Source of the DNA: Saprospiraceae bacterium
GTDB taxonomy: Bacteria > Bacteroidota > Bacteroidia > Chitinophagales > Saprospiraceae
NCBI GenBank assembly: GCA_027488855.1
Contig: JAIYAV010000233.1
Span: 34,375 to 98,374 of the forward strand
Length of the DNA: 64,000 bases
Reading direction: 5' to 3'
Made by a program: the position numbers and the translations under genes. The notes under the pieces were generated by a model. That model was given only the letters and a program-made list of their open reading frames with translations, was not told the DNA's origin and did not search any database. Position 1 is the first letter of the stretch, and each line of letters starts with the position of its first letter. Below are positions 48,046 to 57,225 of this stretch, one piece after another.

Positions 48046-48143
48046 TATGTATTTAGAAATAGTACTTTTCTTTTTTTTGTTTCATAATCAACAAATAAAT
48101 AGCAATAATCTCAGTTCGCCTCTGTGCTGTTACAATCATTCTT

Positions 48144-49055
48144 ATGACAAAGTGTTCATCTATCAAAATAGTGCAAAGTTTTTGGTCAAAGCCCTTTTAT
48201 CGCGAAGAGGAGAGGCATTTTGGCGATCGAAGCATGGGCGGGTGGGCAGATCGTTCTCATTTTTACATGAGTTGGGCACTTAGCTGTTTAAGGGCATCTA
48301 CTTTGTATCAACGAGTAGAGTTAGTGACGGATACATTTGGTAAACAATTGTTTCAAGAAACATTGCAACTGCCCTATACTTCTGTATCCATTGTTTTAGA
48401 TGACATCAACCACTTTCATAAAGACCTTTGGGCGATAGGTAAAATCTATGCGTATGCTCATCAGGAGGAGCCATTTGTCCATATTGATGGAGATGTATTT
48501 TTGTGGAAAAAACTTTCAGAAGATTTACACAATGCCCCCCTTGTTGCGCAACATGAAGAATACAACTATGTTTATTACCACGACACTCTCAAAAGCCTCC
48601 AACAACAAGGAGTTATTTTACATCCTTTGATTGAAAAAGAGCTAGCCTCCGGTAATCCAGTTATCGCTTCTAATGCAGGAGTAATTGGAGGGCAAAATTT
48701 CGGATTTTTCAAATCTTTGCAACGAGAGGCACTGCTTTTTATTAACCAAAATCAACATGTTTTAACGGGAGGATTCAGCACAGGACTATTCAATAATATT
48801 TATGAACAATACCTATTTAATCGCCTTGCCAATGCAGAGAGGATACCTATTAAGCATCTATTTGAAAACATTTCCTACAACTATGAGGGGTTATGTGACT
48901 TTCATAAAGTGCCAAGCCGCAGTTCATTTATCCACGTAATTGGTATTTACAAGCGAAAATTTCGCAATGGAGAAATGGTAAGCGCTTTATTGAAGCATGA
49001 ATTCCCTGAATATCACCAGAAACTAAGTAAATTACTAGCAGATTATGTCATTTAG
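48144..49055 (+). CDS. DUF6734-like protein, candidate glycosyltransferase-fold tailoring enzyme
   Basis: KIVQSFWSKPF...HFYMSWALSCLRASTLYQRVELVTDTFGKQLFQETLQLPYTSVSIVLDDINHFHKDLWAIGKIYAYAHQEEPFVHIDGDVFLWKKL; DxD-like IDGDVFLW. Family name from memory. Confidence 0.6.
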   Translation: MTKCSSIKIVQSFWSKPFYREEERHFGDRSMGGWADRSHFYMSWALSCLRASTLYQRVELVTDTFGKQLFQETLQLPYTSVSIVLDDINHFHKDLWAIGKIYAYAHQEEPFVHIDGDVFLWKKLSEDLHNAPLVAQHEEYNYVYYHDTLKSLQQQGVILHPLIEKELASGNPVIASNAGVIGGQNFGFFKSLQREALLFINQNQHVLTGGFSTGLFNNIYEQYLFNRLANAERIPIKHLFENISYNYEGLCDFHKVPSRSSFIHVIGIYKRKFRNGEMVSALLKHEFPEYHQKLSKLLADYVI

Positions 49056-50442
49056 CAAGCATACTTCACCTGTAGAAGAGGGCTATACAAATGGGGGAAC
49101 TTCTTTGTTGCAAGAAGCGCTACGCTTATGTGCCCTTTTTGAAAAAACCAAGAATGATACATTGCGGTGTCAGCTCAATCAATTAGGAGACAAGTTAACA
49201 CGCACTACACTTTTTTCTGTGCTTGATTTTAGGTTATTGTTGGGTAAATCTGCTTTGATTATTGTTTTGATTGAGTTGGCGCAAATCAATCAAAATCCTA
49301 TTTGGCTAAAAAAAGCAAAGCTCATTCTTGCAGATGTAGAGCCATTTTTATTAGGCGCATCGACAGACAATTCCATTGAACAGGGTCAACTTGGCTTGTT
49401 TTTAGCTGTACTGGCCCTTTATGAAGCTGATCCCAGTGAAAGAGAGTATCTACAAAATATCCTGGAAAAAATAATGAATTTCATTTTGCAGCAAATACAT
49501 ATTTCAACTCAAGGCAAAATACGCATTCGCGAAAAGTGGGAAAAGCAGTTGTGGTGGATCATTAATGCCCTGCGCTCAAATCAAGAAAATCCACAACAAA
49601 AAAAAATTCAAGAGTTATCAGAATTGGGCGTTTTCGGTGGGCGAAAAAGGCGGACTTTCCACTCCGAGAAATCAAGTCTAGGACATGGTATTCGAGCTCA
49701 TTTGGGAGATGACCTGGCTACTCAATTTTTTATTAAACGCCTACTCTCTTTTTCCCTTAGATCAAAAACTTTTTTTGCGCGCCTGCCCATATTTAACAGG
49801 TTTTTAACTTCTCATCTTTTCTTCAATTTTCCCACAACGCTACATGAAATAGGAAAAGAAAACCAAACTTATTTGGTTCAACTTTTCATGGAACCCTATA
49901 CTCATCAATTAAGAGTGTTGGAGTTGGACCTAAAACAGAAATTTCATGCTAAAAGCCTTGCTGTGGATGCTTTTAGGTGGGAGAAGGTTTGTTTGAAGGT
50001 AAAATATTCTCAACCGAAAATTACTTTTGAGGATCAACTAGAGGCTATTCGCAAGCTAGAGTACCTAACGCTGCAAAATGATGATGAAATCATTGCACAA
50101 GTTTATCGGCTCAATGCTCAAGCAAGGTTCAAGAGCTTTTACTACAATTGGAATGACTATGACACGATCTTAAATAAAAAGGACGCCACGCTACCTAATT
50201 CATTTCAATTTCATTATCTCTTTTTGCCCGTGTGGTACGATCAGGGCGTAGAGGTTATTCAAATATCTGGTTTGTACAGCTTACTTTATTCCTTTAAGGC
50301 ACCTAATTCAGCTATTGAAATATTTGAATCAGCTAATTTGGTTTACAAACACAAAGATCAAGGACAAATCTTCAAACAGCAGTTTGTTGACTTTTTACTT
50401 CGGGCAGTGCATCTGGGAGCGCTTCGATGCACATCAATCTAA
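49045..50442 (+). CDS. Uncharacterised RiPP-cluster protein, possibly a degenerate LanC-like scaffold
   Basis: Overlaps the preceding CDS by 11 nt; helical N-terminal with LLGKSALIIVLIELAQ, EQGQLGLFLAVLAL and SLGHGIRAHLGDD segments loosely like LanC repeats, but no CYG/CHG zinc-ligand motifs. Confidence 0.4.
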   Translation: MSFSKHTSPVEEGYTNGGTSLLQEALRLCALFEKTKNDTLRCQLNQLGDKLTRTTLFSVLDFRLLLGKSALIIVLIELAQINQNPIWLKKAKLILADVEPFLLGASTDNSIEQGQLGLFLAVLALYEADPSEREYLQNILEKIMNFILQQIHISTQGKIRIREKWEKQLWWIINALRSNQENPQQKKIQELSELGVFGGRKRRTFHSEKSSLGHGIRAHLGDDLATQFFIKRLLSFSLRSKTFFARLPIFNRFLTSHLFFNFPTTLHEIGKENQTYLVQLFMEPYTHQLRVLELDLKQKFHAKSLAVDAFRWEKVCLKVKYSQPKITFEDQLEAIRKLEYLTLQNDDEIIAQVYRLNAQARFKSFYYNWNDYDTILNKKDATLPNSFQFHYLFLPVWYDQGVEVIQISGLYSLLYSFKAPNSAIEIFESANLVYKHKDQGQIFKQQFVDFLLRAVHLGALRCTSI

Positions 50443-53400
50443 ACCGAAGAACCTTGTTGGTGCTTTTCCTGGTAATCTTGATACAAACTATGCAGGAAAA
50501 CATATAGAATGAACTCATAGCCGCGCTGGTTGGCGGGAAACAATCGGTTAACCATCATGTGTATCAAACTGGAGCAAAGATTAGTTAAAATTGATTTATC
50601 GTTGCCCGTTTCGATGACCAGCTTGCTAATCGCCGGATAAAGAGAGTTCAGTTTTAATTTGACCTGCTTGAAAACATATTCGAAATCATCATTTTCTATA
50701 TTTTGAGGCATGAAGATGAAATTTTGGAAAACAGCCTTGTGTGTACTTAGTAACCCTAACTTGGTATTGAGCGCAGTCAATGTTGTGTTGAATTCACTTA
50801 GAAAACCATTACTTAGTGTCTCCAAAAAATTCAGTCGCTCTTTTGGCGTAAATTGAAAAGCAACCAAATATGTATTCATGGTGAGTAAACCATAGGCACA
50901 ACGCCTCATATAAGTATCCTCATCTTCATTGTGCAATAGAAAATTTAAAGCAGTTTTAGAGTCAACCCAAAAAATGTTTTCACAAAATTCTATATATTCA
51001 TTTTTATAGCGCTCAATTTCTCGATCGTAGCCATCTATCTGAATTTTCCATATTAATTTTTCTTCTTGTAAACTATGTAGCACAGGTGCCATAAATAGCA
51101 AGACTTTTGATAATTTTTCATCGCTTGTTAGTTTTATTCTTAATCTGATATGAAAATCAGGATCGTCATATCGAATGAAAAACCAGCTCTTAATGTCCTG
51201 ATTATCGGTAAGTTCTTGAAGCTTAGGGAGGAGGTTTTCGGCCAGTATAGCGTCGGCTGAATCAATACCACAATATATTTTGTAGTAAAGCCATTCTGAG
51301 CCTGTTAAGAAAGAGCGCTTAACGAGTGGAGCAGAGTCCTTCGAGTGCATGGGTAGCCGGATCTCTCTACGCTCGTTCCTGTTAAATACGATGAATAGCT
51401 CATGTGTATAGTTATTTCCTTCTACGTCTTGCACCAAAACATGTTCGGTATTATTAAATAAAAATTCGCGTAAAACTATCCTACTTTTGGTCTTGATTTC
51501 ATTGAGAAAAGTATTGAATATAATCCGGTTATTGGTGTCAATTAACAATTGATTATCCCCCTCTACCAATAAAAATCTCTCTGGGAGTTTCCATTTCTGG
51601 CGCCAAGTGGAAATACATTCGTTCAATTCTGCACCCTTTGCTTCCAAGAGCACCTTAAAATCATTAGAGGATAGATTCCAAAATGCTGTAGACAGTAATA
51701 AATTGTGATATTTAACTCTTGGAAAAAACTTAAACAGGAAAGAGCACCCCCCCCAATTGAAACCAATTGATCTTCTTATCCCTTGATATTGTAAATCACA
51801 TAGGAATTCGTAGATCGGTAAGGAATTAAATCCAAAATTATGTGCATTGGCCATTCGGGGTAATATCCTCTTATTTAGGCGTTTAGAACGAAGAGTAACT
51901 TCATTGTTCACTACCGAGACCATCAGGTCATCTAAAGGTAATTGAAATTCTTCGGGGACGCTACTTTTTGCTAAATATGGAATTTCATAGGATCGAATTA
52001 TCTTCCTCATTAACACATTACCCGTACGCGATTCAGGTAAATGCACAATTTCAGCCAGAATAATTTCTTCAGGGTATAGACTTTGTTCTTTATCTGTAAT
52101 CTCTTTTACCCAGCTCTCGATTGCTGGATTTAGGGTTGTGAATCGACCAAGCATGTTAGGTGCGCAACCGTTAATGCTTTCAATAAAAAATTGAGGATGC
52201 TTCTGATTTATATCAAGTTGGTAAACTTGACCAAAAACACCAATAGAATCAGGAATATTCTGAAAATTAGTTGGAAATTTTTTCAACTCATCGTCAAAAA
52301 GCTCTATTTCAAAAAGATCATTTTTATGAGCATCAAGTAATTTATGGGATAAAAATTTTTCAACTGCATCCAAAGATATCCTTGGATCATTGAAATTACT
52401 TTGCTTTTGATCAATGCCTGCAAGGGCGTTCACAATCAAGGGGTGAAACCCAACTTTATGTTTATCATTTTCAGAATAGCCTACACCAAGCTCCACATCC
52501 AAAGCTATATTCAGGGGAACTTCCTTGGTATCATAACGGGCACTGAATCGTTGTGCAAATTGCTTAAGTTTATAATCTTGTACCTGTGGTACCAATCGAC
52601 TTAATGCTTCTACTCCTCTACGGATTGTACCTGCAAAGCGTTTATCTAGTTGATTTTCAATGAAATTTCGATGATAATCTAATTGTAATAATTGACTCTT
52701 CTCAAAGGCTATGCCCAATGGCTTGATTAATTCTTCGATATGAATATAATCATCGGCTGAAAAAGCTCTTTGATTAGCGTCCAGAGAAAGCAAAGCATTT
52801 TTTAAATGTTCTAAAGTCCTTAAATTATCCAATACTACTGGCGATTGATTTATGGCTTCTAATTTTGAGATCAACCGATCCAGCATTTCTTCCCCCGTAG
52901 TATTGCCATCTAGCTCTGAAATCAAAACTTGTGAAGCAACCAATTCTTCTACAAAAGCTATAGCATCTTCTAAATCGATCTCATCATCGACCAATGAAAT
53001 TGCCAGTTCCTGAAGCTTACCTCCAGTTTTGGCTACATCTAATACCTTGGATAAATAAATAGAATGATCTACAGAGGTAATTTGATGAACCCTTTTTTTG
53101 CCTTTATAAAAGTATTCAATATACCTTAACTTTCCACCAATAAGGTATATGCTACTATTAGGAAAAAATAACAAATGCGGCTGGATTTCTGGATGCGAAG
53201 ACAGTTGCTGCGCCAGTTCACACAAAAAAGTCATGTCCGGCCTGGTATGTCGTTGGATATCCGTAGGTTTTTTTAGTTGTATCTGGTTACTTTTACCCCA
53301 TTTTCCCAAAGAACATCCTGCGAAAAGACCAAAAGGGGTGCATCGAGAAGACATCCGGATTAGATAACGCATCAGGGCAAAAACTAGGCTTTTTTCCTTT

Positions 53401-53624
53401 TTACTAGATAATTCGCTTCCATCCTGCCACGCTTTCATTTTCTCATAAAGGGAGGAAGATGCAATGTATAAAGCCTCTTGAATGGTCGGATTTTGGAAAA
53501 CTTCTTTTAAATAAGCAACTTGTTCATTATAGTTTTCAAACTTTCCCATCTGATTCAAGTACTTATCAAAAGGCAGCCTAGGGGTACGGATCAGGAACCG
53601 TTCATTCAAAGAATAATTTTGCAT
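50439..53624 (-). CDS. lanB: Full-length class I lanthipeptide dehydratase (LanB: glutamylation plus elimination domains)
   Basis: FLIRTPRLPFDKY...LVFALMRYLIRMSSRCTPFGLFAGCSLGKWG (Lant_dehydr_N start); C-terminal SEWLYYKIYCGIDSADAILAENLLPKLQELTDNQDIKSWFFIRYDDPDFHIRLRIKL (SpaB_C-like). Confidence 0.93.
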   Translation of the reverse strand: MQNYSLNERFLIRTPRLPFDKYLNQMGKFENYNEQVAYLKEVFQNPTIQEALYIASSSLYEKMKAWQDGSELSSKKEKSLVFALMRYLIRMSSRCTPFGLFAGCSLGKWGKSNQIQLKKPTDIQRHTRPDMTFLCELAQQLSSHPEIQPHLLFFPNSSIYLIGGKLRYIEYFYKGKKRVHQITSVDHSIYLSKVLDVAKTGGKLQELAISLVDDEIDLEDAIAFVEELVASQVLISELDGNTTGEEMLDRLISKLEAINQSPVVLDNLRTLEHLKNALLSLDANQRAFSADDYIHIEELIKPLGIAFEKSQLLQLDYHRNFIENQLDKRFAGTIRRGVEALSRLVPQVQDYKLKQFAQRFSARYDTKEVPLNIALDVELGVGYSENDKHKVGFHPLIVNALAGIDQKQSNFNDPRISLDAVEKFLSHKLLDAHKNDLFEIELFDDELKKFPTNFQNIPDSIGVFGQVYQLDINQKHPQFFIESINGCAPNMLGRFTTLNPAIESWVKEITDKEQSLYPEEIILAEIVHLPESRTGNVLMRKIIRSYEIPYLAKSSVPEEFQLPLDDLMVSVVNNEVTLRSKRLNKRILPRMANAHNFGFNSLPIYEFLCDLQYQGIRRSIGFNWGGCSFLFKFFPRVKYHNLLLSTAFWNLSSNDFKVLLEAKGAELNECISTWRQKWKLPERFLLVEGDNQLLIDTNNRIIFNTFLNEIKTKSRIVLREFLFNNTEHVLVQDVEGNNYTHELFIVFNRNERREIRLPMHSKDSAPLVKRSFLTGSEWLYYKIYCGIDSADAILAENLLPKLQELTDNQDIKSWFFIRYDDPDFHIRLRIKLTSDEKLSKVLLFMAPVLHSLQEEKLIWKIQIDGYDREIERYKNEYIEFCENIFWVDSKTALNFLLHNEDEDTYMRRCAYGLLTMNTYLVAFQFTPKERLNFLETLSNGFLSEFNTTLTALNTKLGLLSTHKAVFQNFIFMPQNIENDDFEYVFKQVKLKLNSLYPAISKLVIETGNDKSILTNLCSSLIHMMVNRLFPANQRGYEFILYVFLHSLYQDYQEKHQQGSSV

Positions 53625-53653
53625 AAACTATTTTTTTGAAAATGGTAAACAAA

Positions 53654-54892
53654 TCATCTAACTAGGAACATTTCATCCCAGAAATTGCTCTTTAAAAGCG
53701 GAGCGGCTAAAACCAAGCCTACCCCTGCAATACCTTCAAGGGCACTGTAACTGTCCAACCATTCGTCTTTCAAAGTACCTCCATACATTTTGTATCCACC
53801 GGGGCCTTCAGGATGTCTGGCGTGATCGAATGTTTGTTGCATCCAAAATAAATCAGCGTCATTAAATTCGACTAGTCCTGTTTTTTGATACAAAAATCTA
53901 TAAACATAGGCCAGCCCTACTGAACCGTGACAAAAACCCGCATCGTATACTTGCGTATAATTAAGTGATCGTCGTTGAGTGGTGATAAGGGCTACTTCTT
54001 TGGCGATTTTCTGCCATTCATTGCGCTTGAAGTTTTCGCCAGCGATCCATAGTGAAAGACTGATACCAAGGTCTCCATAACACCAAGCTAATCGGCTTCC
54101 ATAATACTCAGGGCTTCCCTCCTTAGAGAAAGAGGGGAAACAATAGGGCAAATAAGTTTCTTCTAATCTTTGTGCAATAATGTAATTATAAATCCCATCT
54201 CCCAGTTTTTCGCATAACTCTGGGGCAATACCCGCCTGGTAAATTTTCGATATGATCACCAAAAGGCTACTTGATCCATGAGATAAACTGATATTTGAAC
54301 CTAACATAAAAGGATCAACGGATATAATCGTGTCCCATTTCAAAGAATTAGCATCACCCTTTTGAGCATTTTCGTATAAAACGCTCAAAAATTGAATCAA
54401 GGCCGGAGCAATTTTATCATATTTGTATTTGGTTCTATGGGTCAAATAGAGCGCTATCCCTGAAGCACCATGTAAGAAGTCATAATTACCAGAATGCACA
54501 TCAGAAAGCATACTGCGAATCAAAAAATCATCTAATTCATCAAGAAACTCATCGGCGTCAACATCGAGGTATCCATGCTCCACCATTTTGAGCGTACCCC
54601 AACAAATCCCCGCCAGTCCCTTACAAAAGGTAGTATAAAAATAGCCCTCATCAATCAATTTAAAAACCTGTTCCATTTTGGACAAACCAGCAGAATAAAA
54701 GTACTCGTTGTCACTATCCTTTCCATAGCATAACAACAGCATAGCCTCTCCAGTCAAGCCTGACTGTAGTCCTAAATCCTCTTCTAAGGGGCTTTCAATT
54801 AGTGATTTACAAATATTAGATAATATTTGTTTGTGAAGGCTAGCTCCTTTGATTTGACTGGCTTCCATCTTTTTTAATTTTAACAAGGGCAA
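53654..54892 (-). CDS. lanC: Lanthionine synthetase C-like cyclase (LanC)
   Basis: FLHGASGIALYL; LAWCYGDLGISLSLW (Zn ligand Cys); GFCHGSVGLAYVY (Zn ligands Cys-His); ALEGIAGVGLVL. Start may be internal (MEASQIKG). Confidence 0.93.
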   Translation of the reverse strand: MPLLKLKKMEASQIKGASLHKQILSNICKSLIESPLEEDLGLQSGLTGEAMLLLCYGKDSDNEYFYSAGLSKMEQVFKLIDEGYFYTTFCKGLAGICWGTLKMVEHGYLDVDADEFLDELDDFLIRSMLSDVHSGNYDFLHGASGIALYLTHRTKYKYDKIAPALIQFLSVLYENAQKGDANSLKWDTIISVDPFMLGSNISLSHGSSSLLVIISKIYQAGIAPELCEKLGDGIYNYIIAQRLEETYLPYCFPSFSKEGSPEYYGSRLAWCYGDLGISLSLWIAGENFKRNEWQKIAKEVALITTQRRSLNYTQVYDAGFCHGSVGLAYVYRFLYQKTGLVEFNDADLFWMQQTFDHARHPEGPGGYKMYGGTLKDEWLDSYSALEGIAGVGLVLAAPLLKSNFWDEMFLVR

Positions 54893-54917
54893 TATACTGT
54901 TTTTCTACTTGGTTTCG

Positions 54918-54925
54918 TATCTTTG
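54918..54925 (+). promoter_or_regulatory. Candidate -7 element (TAnnTTTG) for the exporter operon
   Basis: TATCTTTG in the 78-bp divergent spacer between lanC and the exporter gene; no convincing -33 TTG seen. Confidence 0.3.
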
Positions 54926-54970
54926 AAAGAAATTAATAGGCCAATTAAAGCCCAGGTAACAAAATAAAAC

Positions 54971-57211
54971 ATGCGTTATCATACCTTCCCTTTTTTCCAA
55001 CAATATGATGAGATGGATTGCGGTCCCACCTGCCTAAAAATGATCACAGCATACTATGGTAAAAATTTTAGTCTTCCTACCCTCAGACAAATCTGTTCCT
55101 TTGGGCGAAGCGGTGTTTCAATGTTAGGAATAAGCCAAGCTGCTGAAAAATTAGGTTTCCGATCCCTAGGTGTTGTTGTGCCTTATGAAGCAGAGTTGCC
55201 AGATCAAGCATCCATTATGGACATAGCTTACCCTTGCATAGCTTTCTGGAAAAAAAACCACTTTGTAATTTTACTCAAAGCCAATCACAAATACGCTTGG
55301 ATTGCTGATCCGGCAGCCGGAAAACTTAAATTGCCAAGGAAAGTATTTGAAAAAAATTGGTCTACTTATCCAGGAGGAGGAGCACTCCTATTGCTGGAGC
55401 CTACACCAGACTTTTATTCACAAGATGACCCAACTGCTGATACTAAACAGTTCATCCATGTGTTGAAATACCTAATCCCTTATCGTGCACTGCTGATTCA
55501 GGTAGGTATTGGGATGCTGGTTGGTCTTGTTTTTCAATTGATTACCCCTTTTTTAACTCAAAACATCATTGATGTAGGTATTGAAAACCGAGATTTTGGG
55601 TTCATAACATTAATGGTCTTGGGCCAGTTTATCATTTTTGTGAGCCAAGCCTTAATGTCCTTTATCCAGACTAGAATTTTTCTTCAGATTGGATCACGAC
55701 TTAATTTGGCGATTGTTACTGATTTTTTAATCAAACTGATGAAATTGCCCCTTGGCTTTTTTGATTCCAAAACTACGGGGGACATTTTACAGCGGGTCCG
55801 AGACCAGGAAAGAATTGAATCGTTTTTAAGTGGCTCCACCATAAGTATAATTCTATCTGTAGTCAATTTTATAGTGTTTAGTTTTATTTTGATTTCTTAC
55901 CAATGGAGCATTTTTTTGGTTTTTTTGATATCCGGAACCCTCTATTTTGCTTGGGTGCTCTCTTTTCTAAAAATCAGAAAACGTTTAGATTATATCTCTT
56001 TTCAAAATCATTCCGAAACGCAGAACATTTTAATCGAATTGGTACAAGGAATGCAGGAAATCAAATTGCAAGGCTCGGAACGCAAACGTCGGTGGAATTG
56101 GGTGCATCAACAATCCGCATTGTTCCGAATTAATTTGCGCAATTTGGGTGTCGACCAACTTCAATCAGCTGGTGCCATGTTCATCAATCAAGGGAAAGAT
56201 ATTCTAATCACTTTCATCTCAGCAAAAGCGGTCATTGATGGTGATATGAGCCTAGGGATGATGTCTGCAACAGTTTATATTGTTGGACAACTCAATGGCC
56301 CGCTTCAGCAATTCATTGGATTCATCACCGCGGCGCAAAGTGCTAAAATTAGCTTTGAACGCCTTCGTGAAATTCAGGACCAGCCGACCGAAGAAGAAGT
56401 ATTAACAGGAGCACAGCCTGAAAAAACTGGGACCCAAAACCTTCTTCCTTTTGAAATGTTCACAGAAATTCCGTTGAAGGATATCGTCATCCAAAACCTA
56501 TTTTTTAAGTATGATAATTTATCTAAGCATGTTTTAAAAAACATCAACATGGTTATCCCCCAGGGTAAAATAACTGCTATTGTAGGCGAAAGTGGTAGTG
56601 GAAAAACCACTTTAGTAAAAATGTTATTGGGTTTTTATTTCCCAACTCAGGGAACCATTTCAATTGGGAACACACCCTTAACTCAATACAATCCGGCTTC
56701 ATGGCGGAAAAAGTGCGGGGTAGTTTTGCAAGATGGTTTTATTTTTTCTGATACAATCGCCAACAACATTGCAGAGTCTTCAGATGCAGTAAATTTACCC
56801 TTGCTTTCGCATGCGATGCAAGTTGCAAATATTCAAGAGTTTGTCGAATCGATTCCCCAAGGTTATCATACCAAAATTGGCACGCAGGGTGTTGGTTTAA
56901 GTCAGGGCCAAAGGCAACGCATTCTGATCGCTAGAGCAGTTTATAAGGATCCAGATTACATTTTTCTTGATGAAGCCACTAATGCACTAGATGCAAACAA
57001 TGAACAGATCATTATTAACAGTTTACAGCGATTTTATGAAAACAAAACAGTTCTGGTGATTGCCCATCGCTTAAGTACAGTTAAAAACGCAGATCAAATC
57101 ATCGTATTAGATCGAGGCGAAATAGTTGAGTCAGGCAATCATGCTCAGTTAATTCGTAACCAAAGCAAGTATTATGAATTGGTAAAGAACCAATTAGAAC
57201 TAGGGAGCTAA
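54971..57211 (+). CDS. Peptidase-containing (C39) ABC transporter, double-glycine leader processing and export
   Basis: N-term QYDEMDCGPTCLKMI...NHFVILLKA...ADPAAGK (C39 Cys/His/Asp); TMD; GESGSGKTTLVKML, LSQGQRQRILIARAVYKDPDYIFLDEATNALD. Confidence 0.97.
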   Translation: MRYHTFPFFQQYDEMDCGPTCLKMITAYYGKNFSLPTLRQICSFGRSGVSMLGISQAAEKLGFRSLGVVVPYEAELPDQASIMDIAYPCIAFWKKNHFVILLKANHKYAWIADPAAGKLKLPRKVFEKNWSTYPGGGALLLLEPTPDFYSQDDPTADTKQFIHVLKYLIPYRALLIQVGIGMLVGLVFQLITPFLTQNIIDVGIENRDFGFITLMVLGQFIIFVSQALMSFIQTRIFLQIGSRLNLAIVTDFLIKLMKLPLGFFDSKTTGDILQRVRDQERIESFLSGSTISIILSVVNFIVFSFILISYQWSIFLVFLISGTLYFAWVLSFLKIRKRLDYISFQNHSETQNILIELVQGMQEIKLQGSERKRRWNWVHQQSALFRINLRNLGVDQLQSAGAMFINQGKDILITFISAKAVIDGDMSLGMMSATVYIVGQLNGPLQQFIGFITAAQSAKISFERLREIQDQPTEEEVLTGAQPEKTGTQNLLPFEMFTEIPLKDIVIQNLFFKYDNLSKHVLKNINMVIPQGKITAIVGESGSGKTTLVKMLLGFYFPTQGTISIGNTPLTQYNPASWRKKCGVVLQDGFIFSDTIANNIAESSDAVNLPLLSHAMQVANIQEFVESIPQGYHTKIGTQGVGLSQGQRQRILIARAVYKDPDYIFLDEATNALDANNEQIIINSLQRFYENKTVLVIAHRLSTVKNADQIIVLDRGEIVESGNHAQLIRNQSKYYELVKNQLELGS

Positions 57212-57225
57212 AACAAAGATAAATT

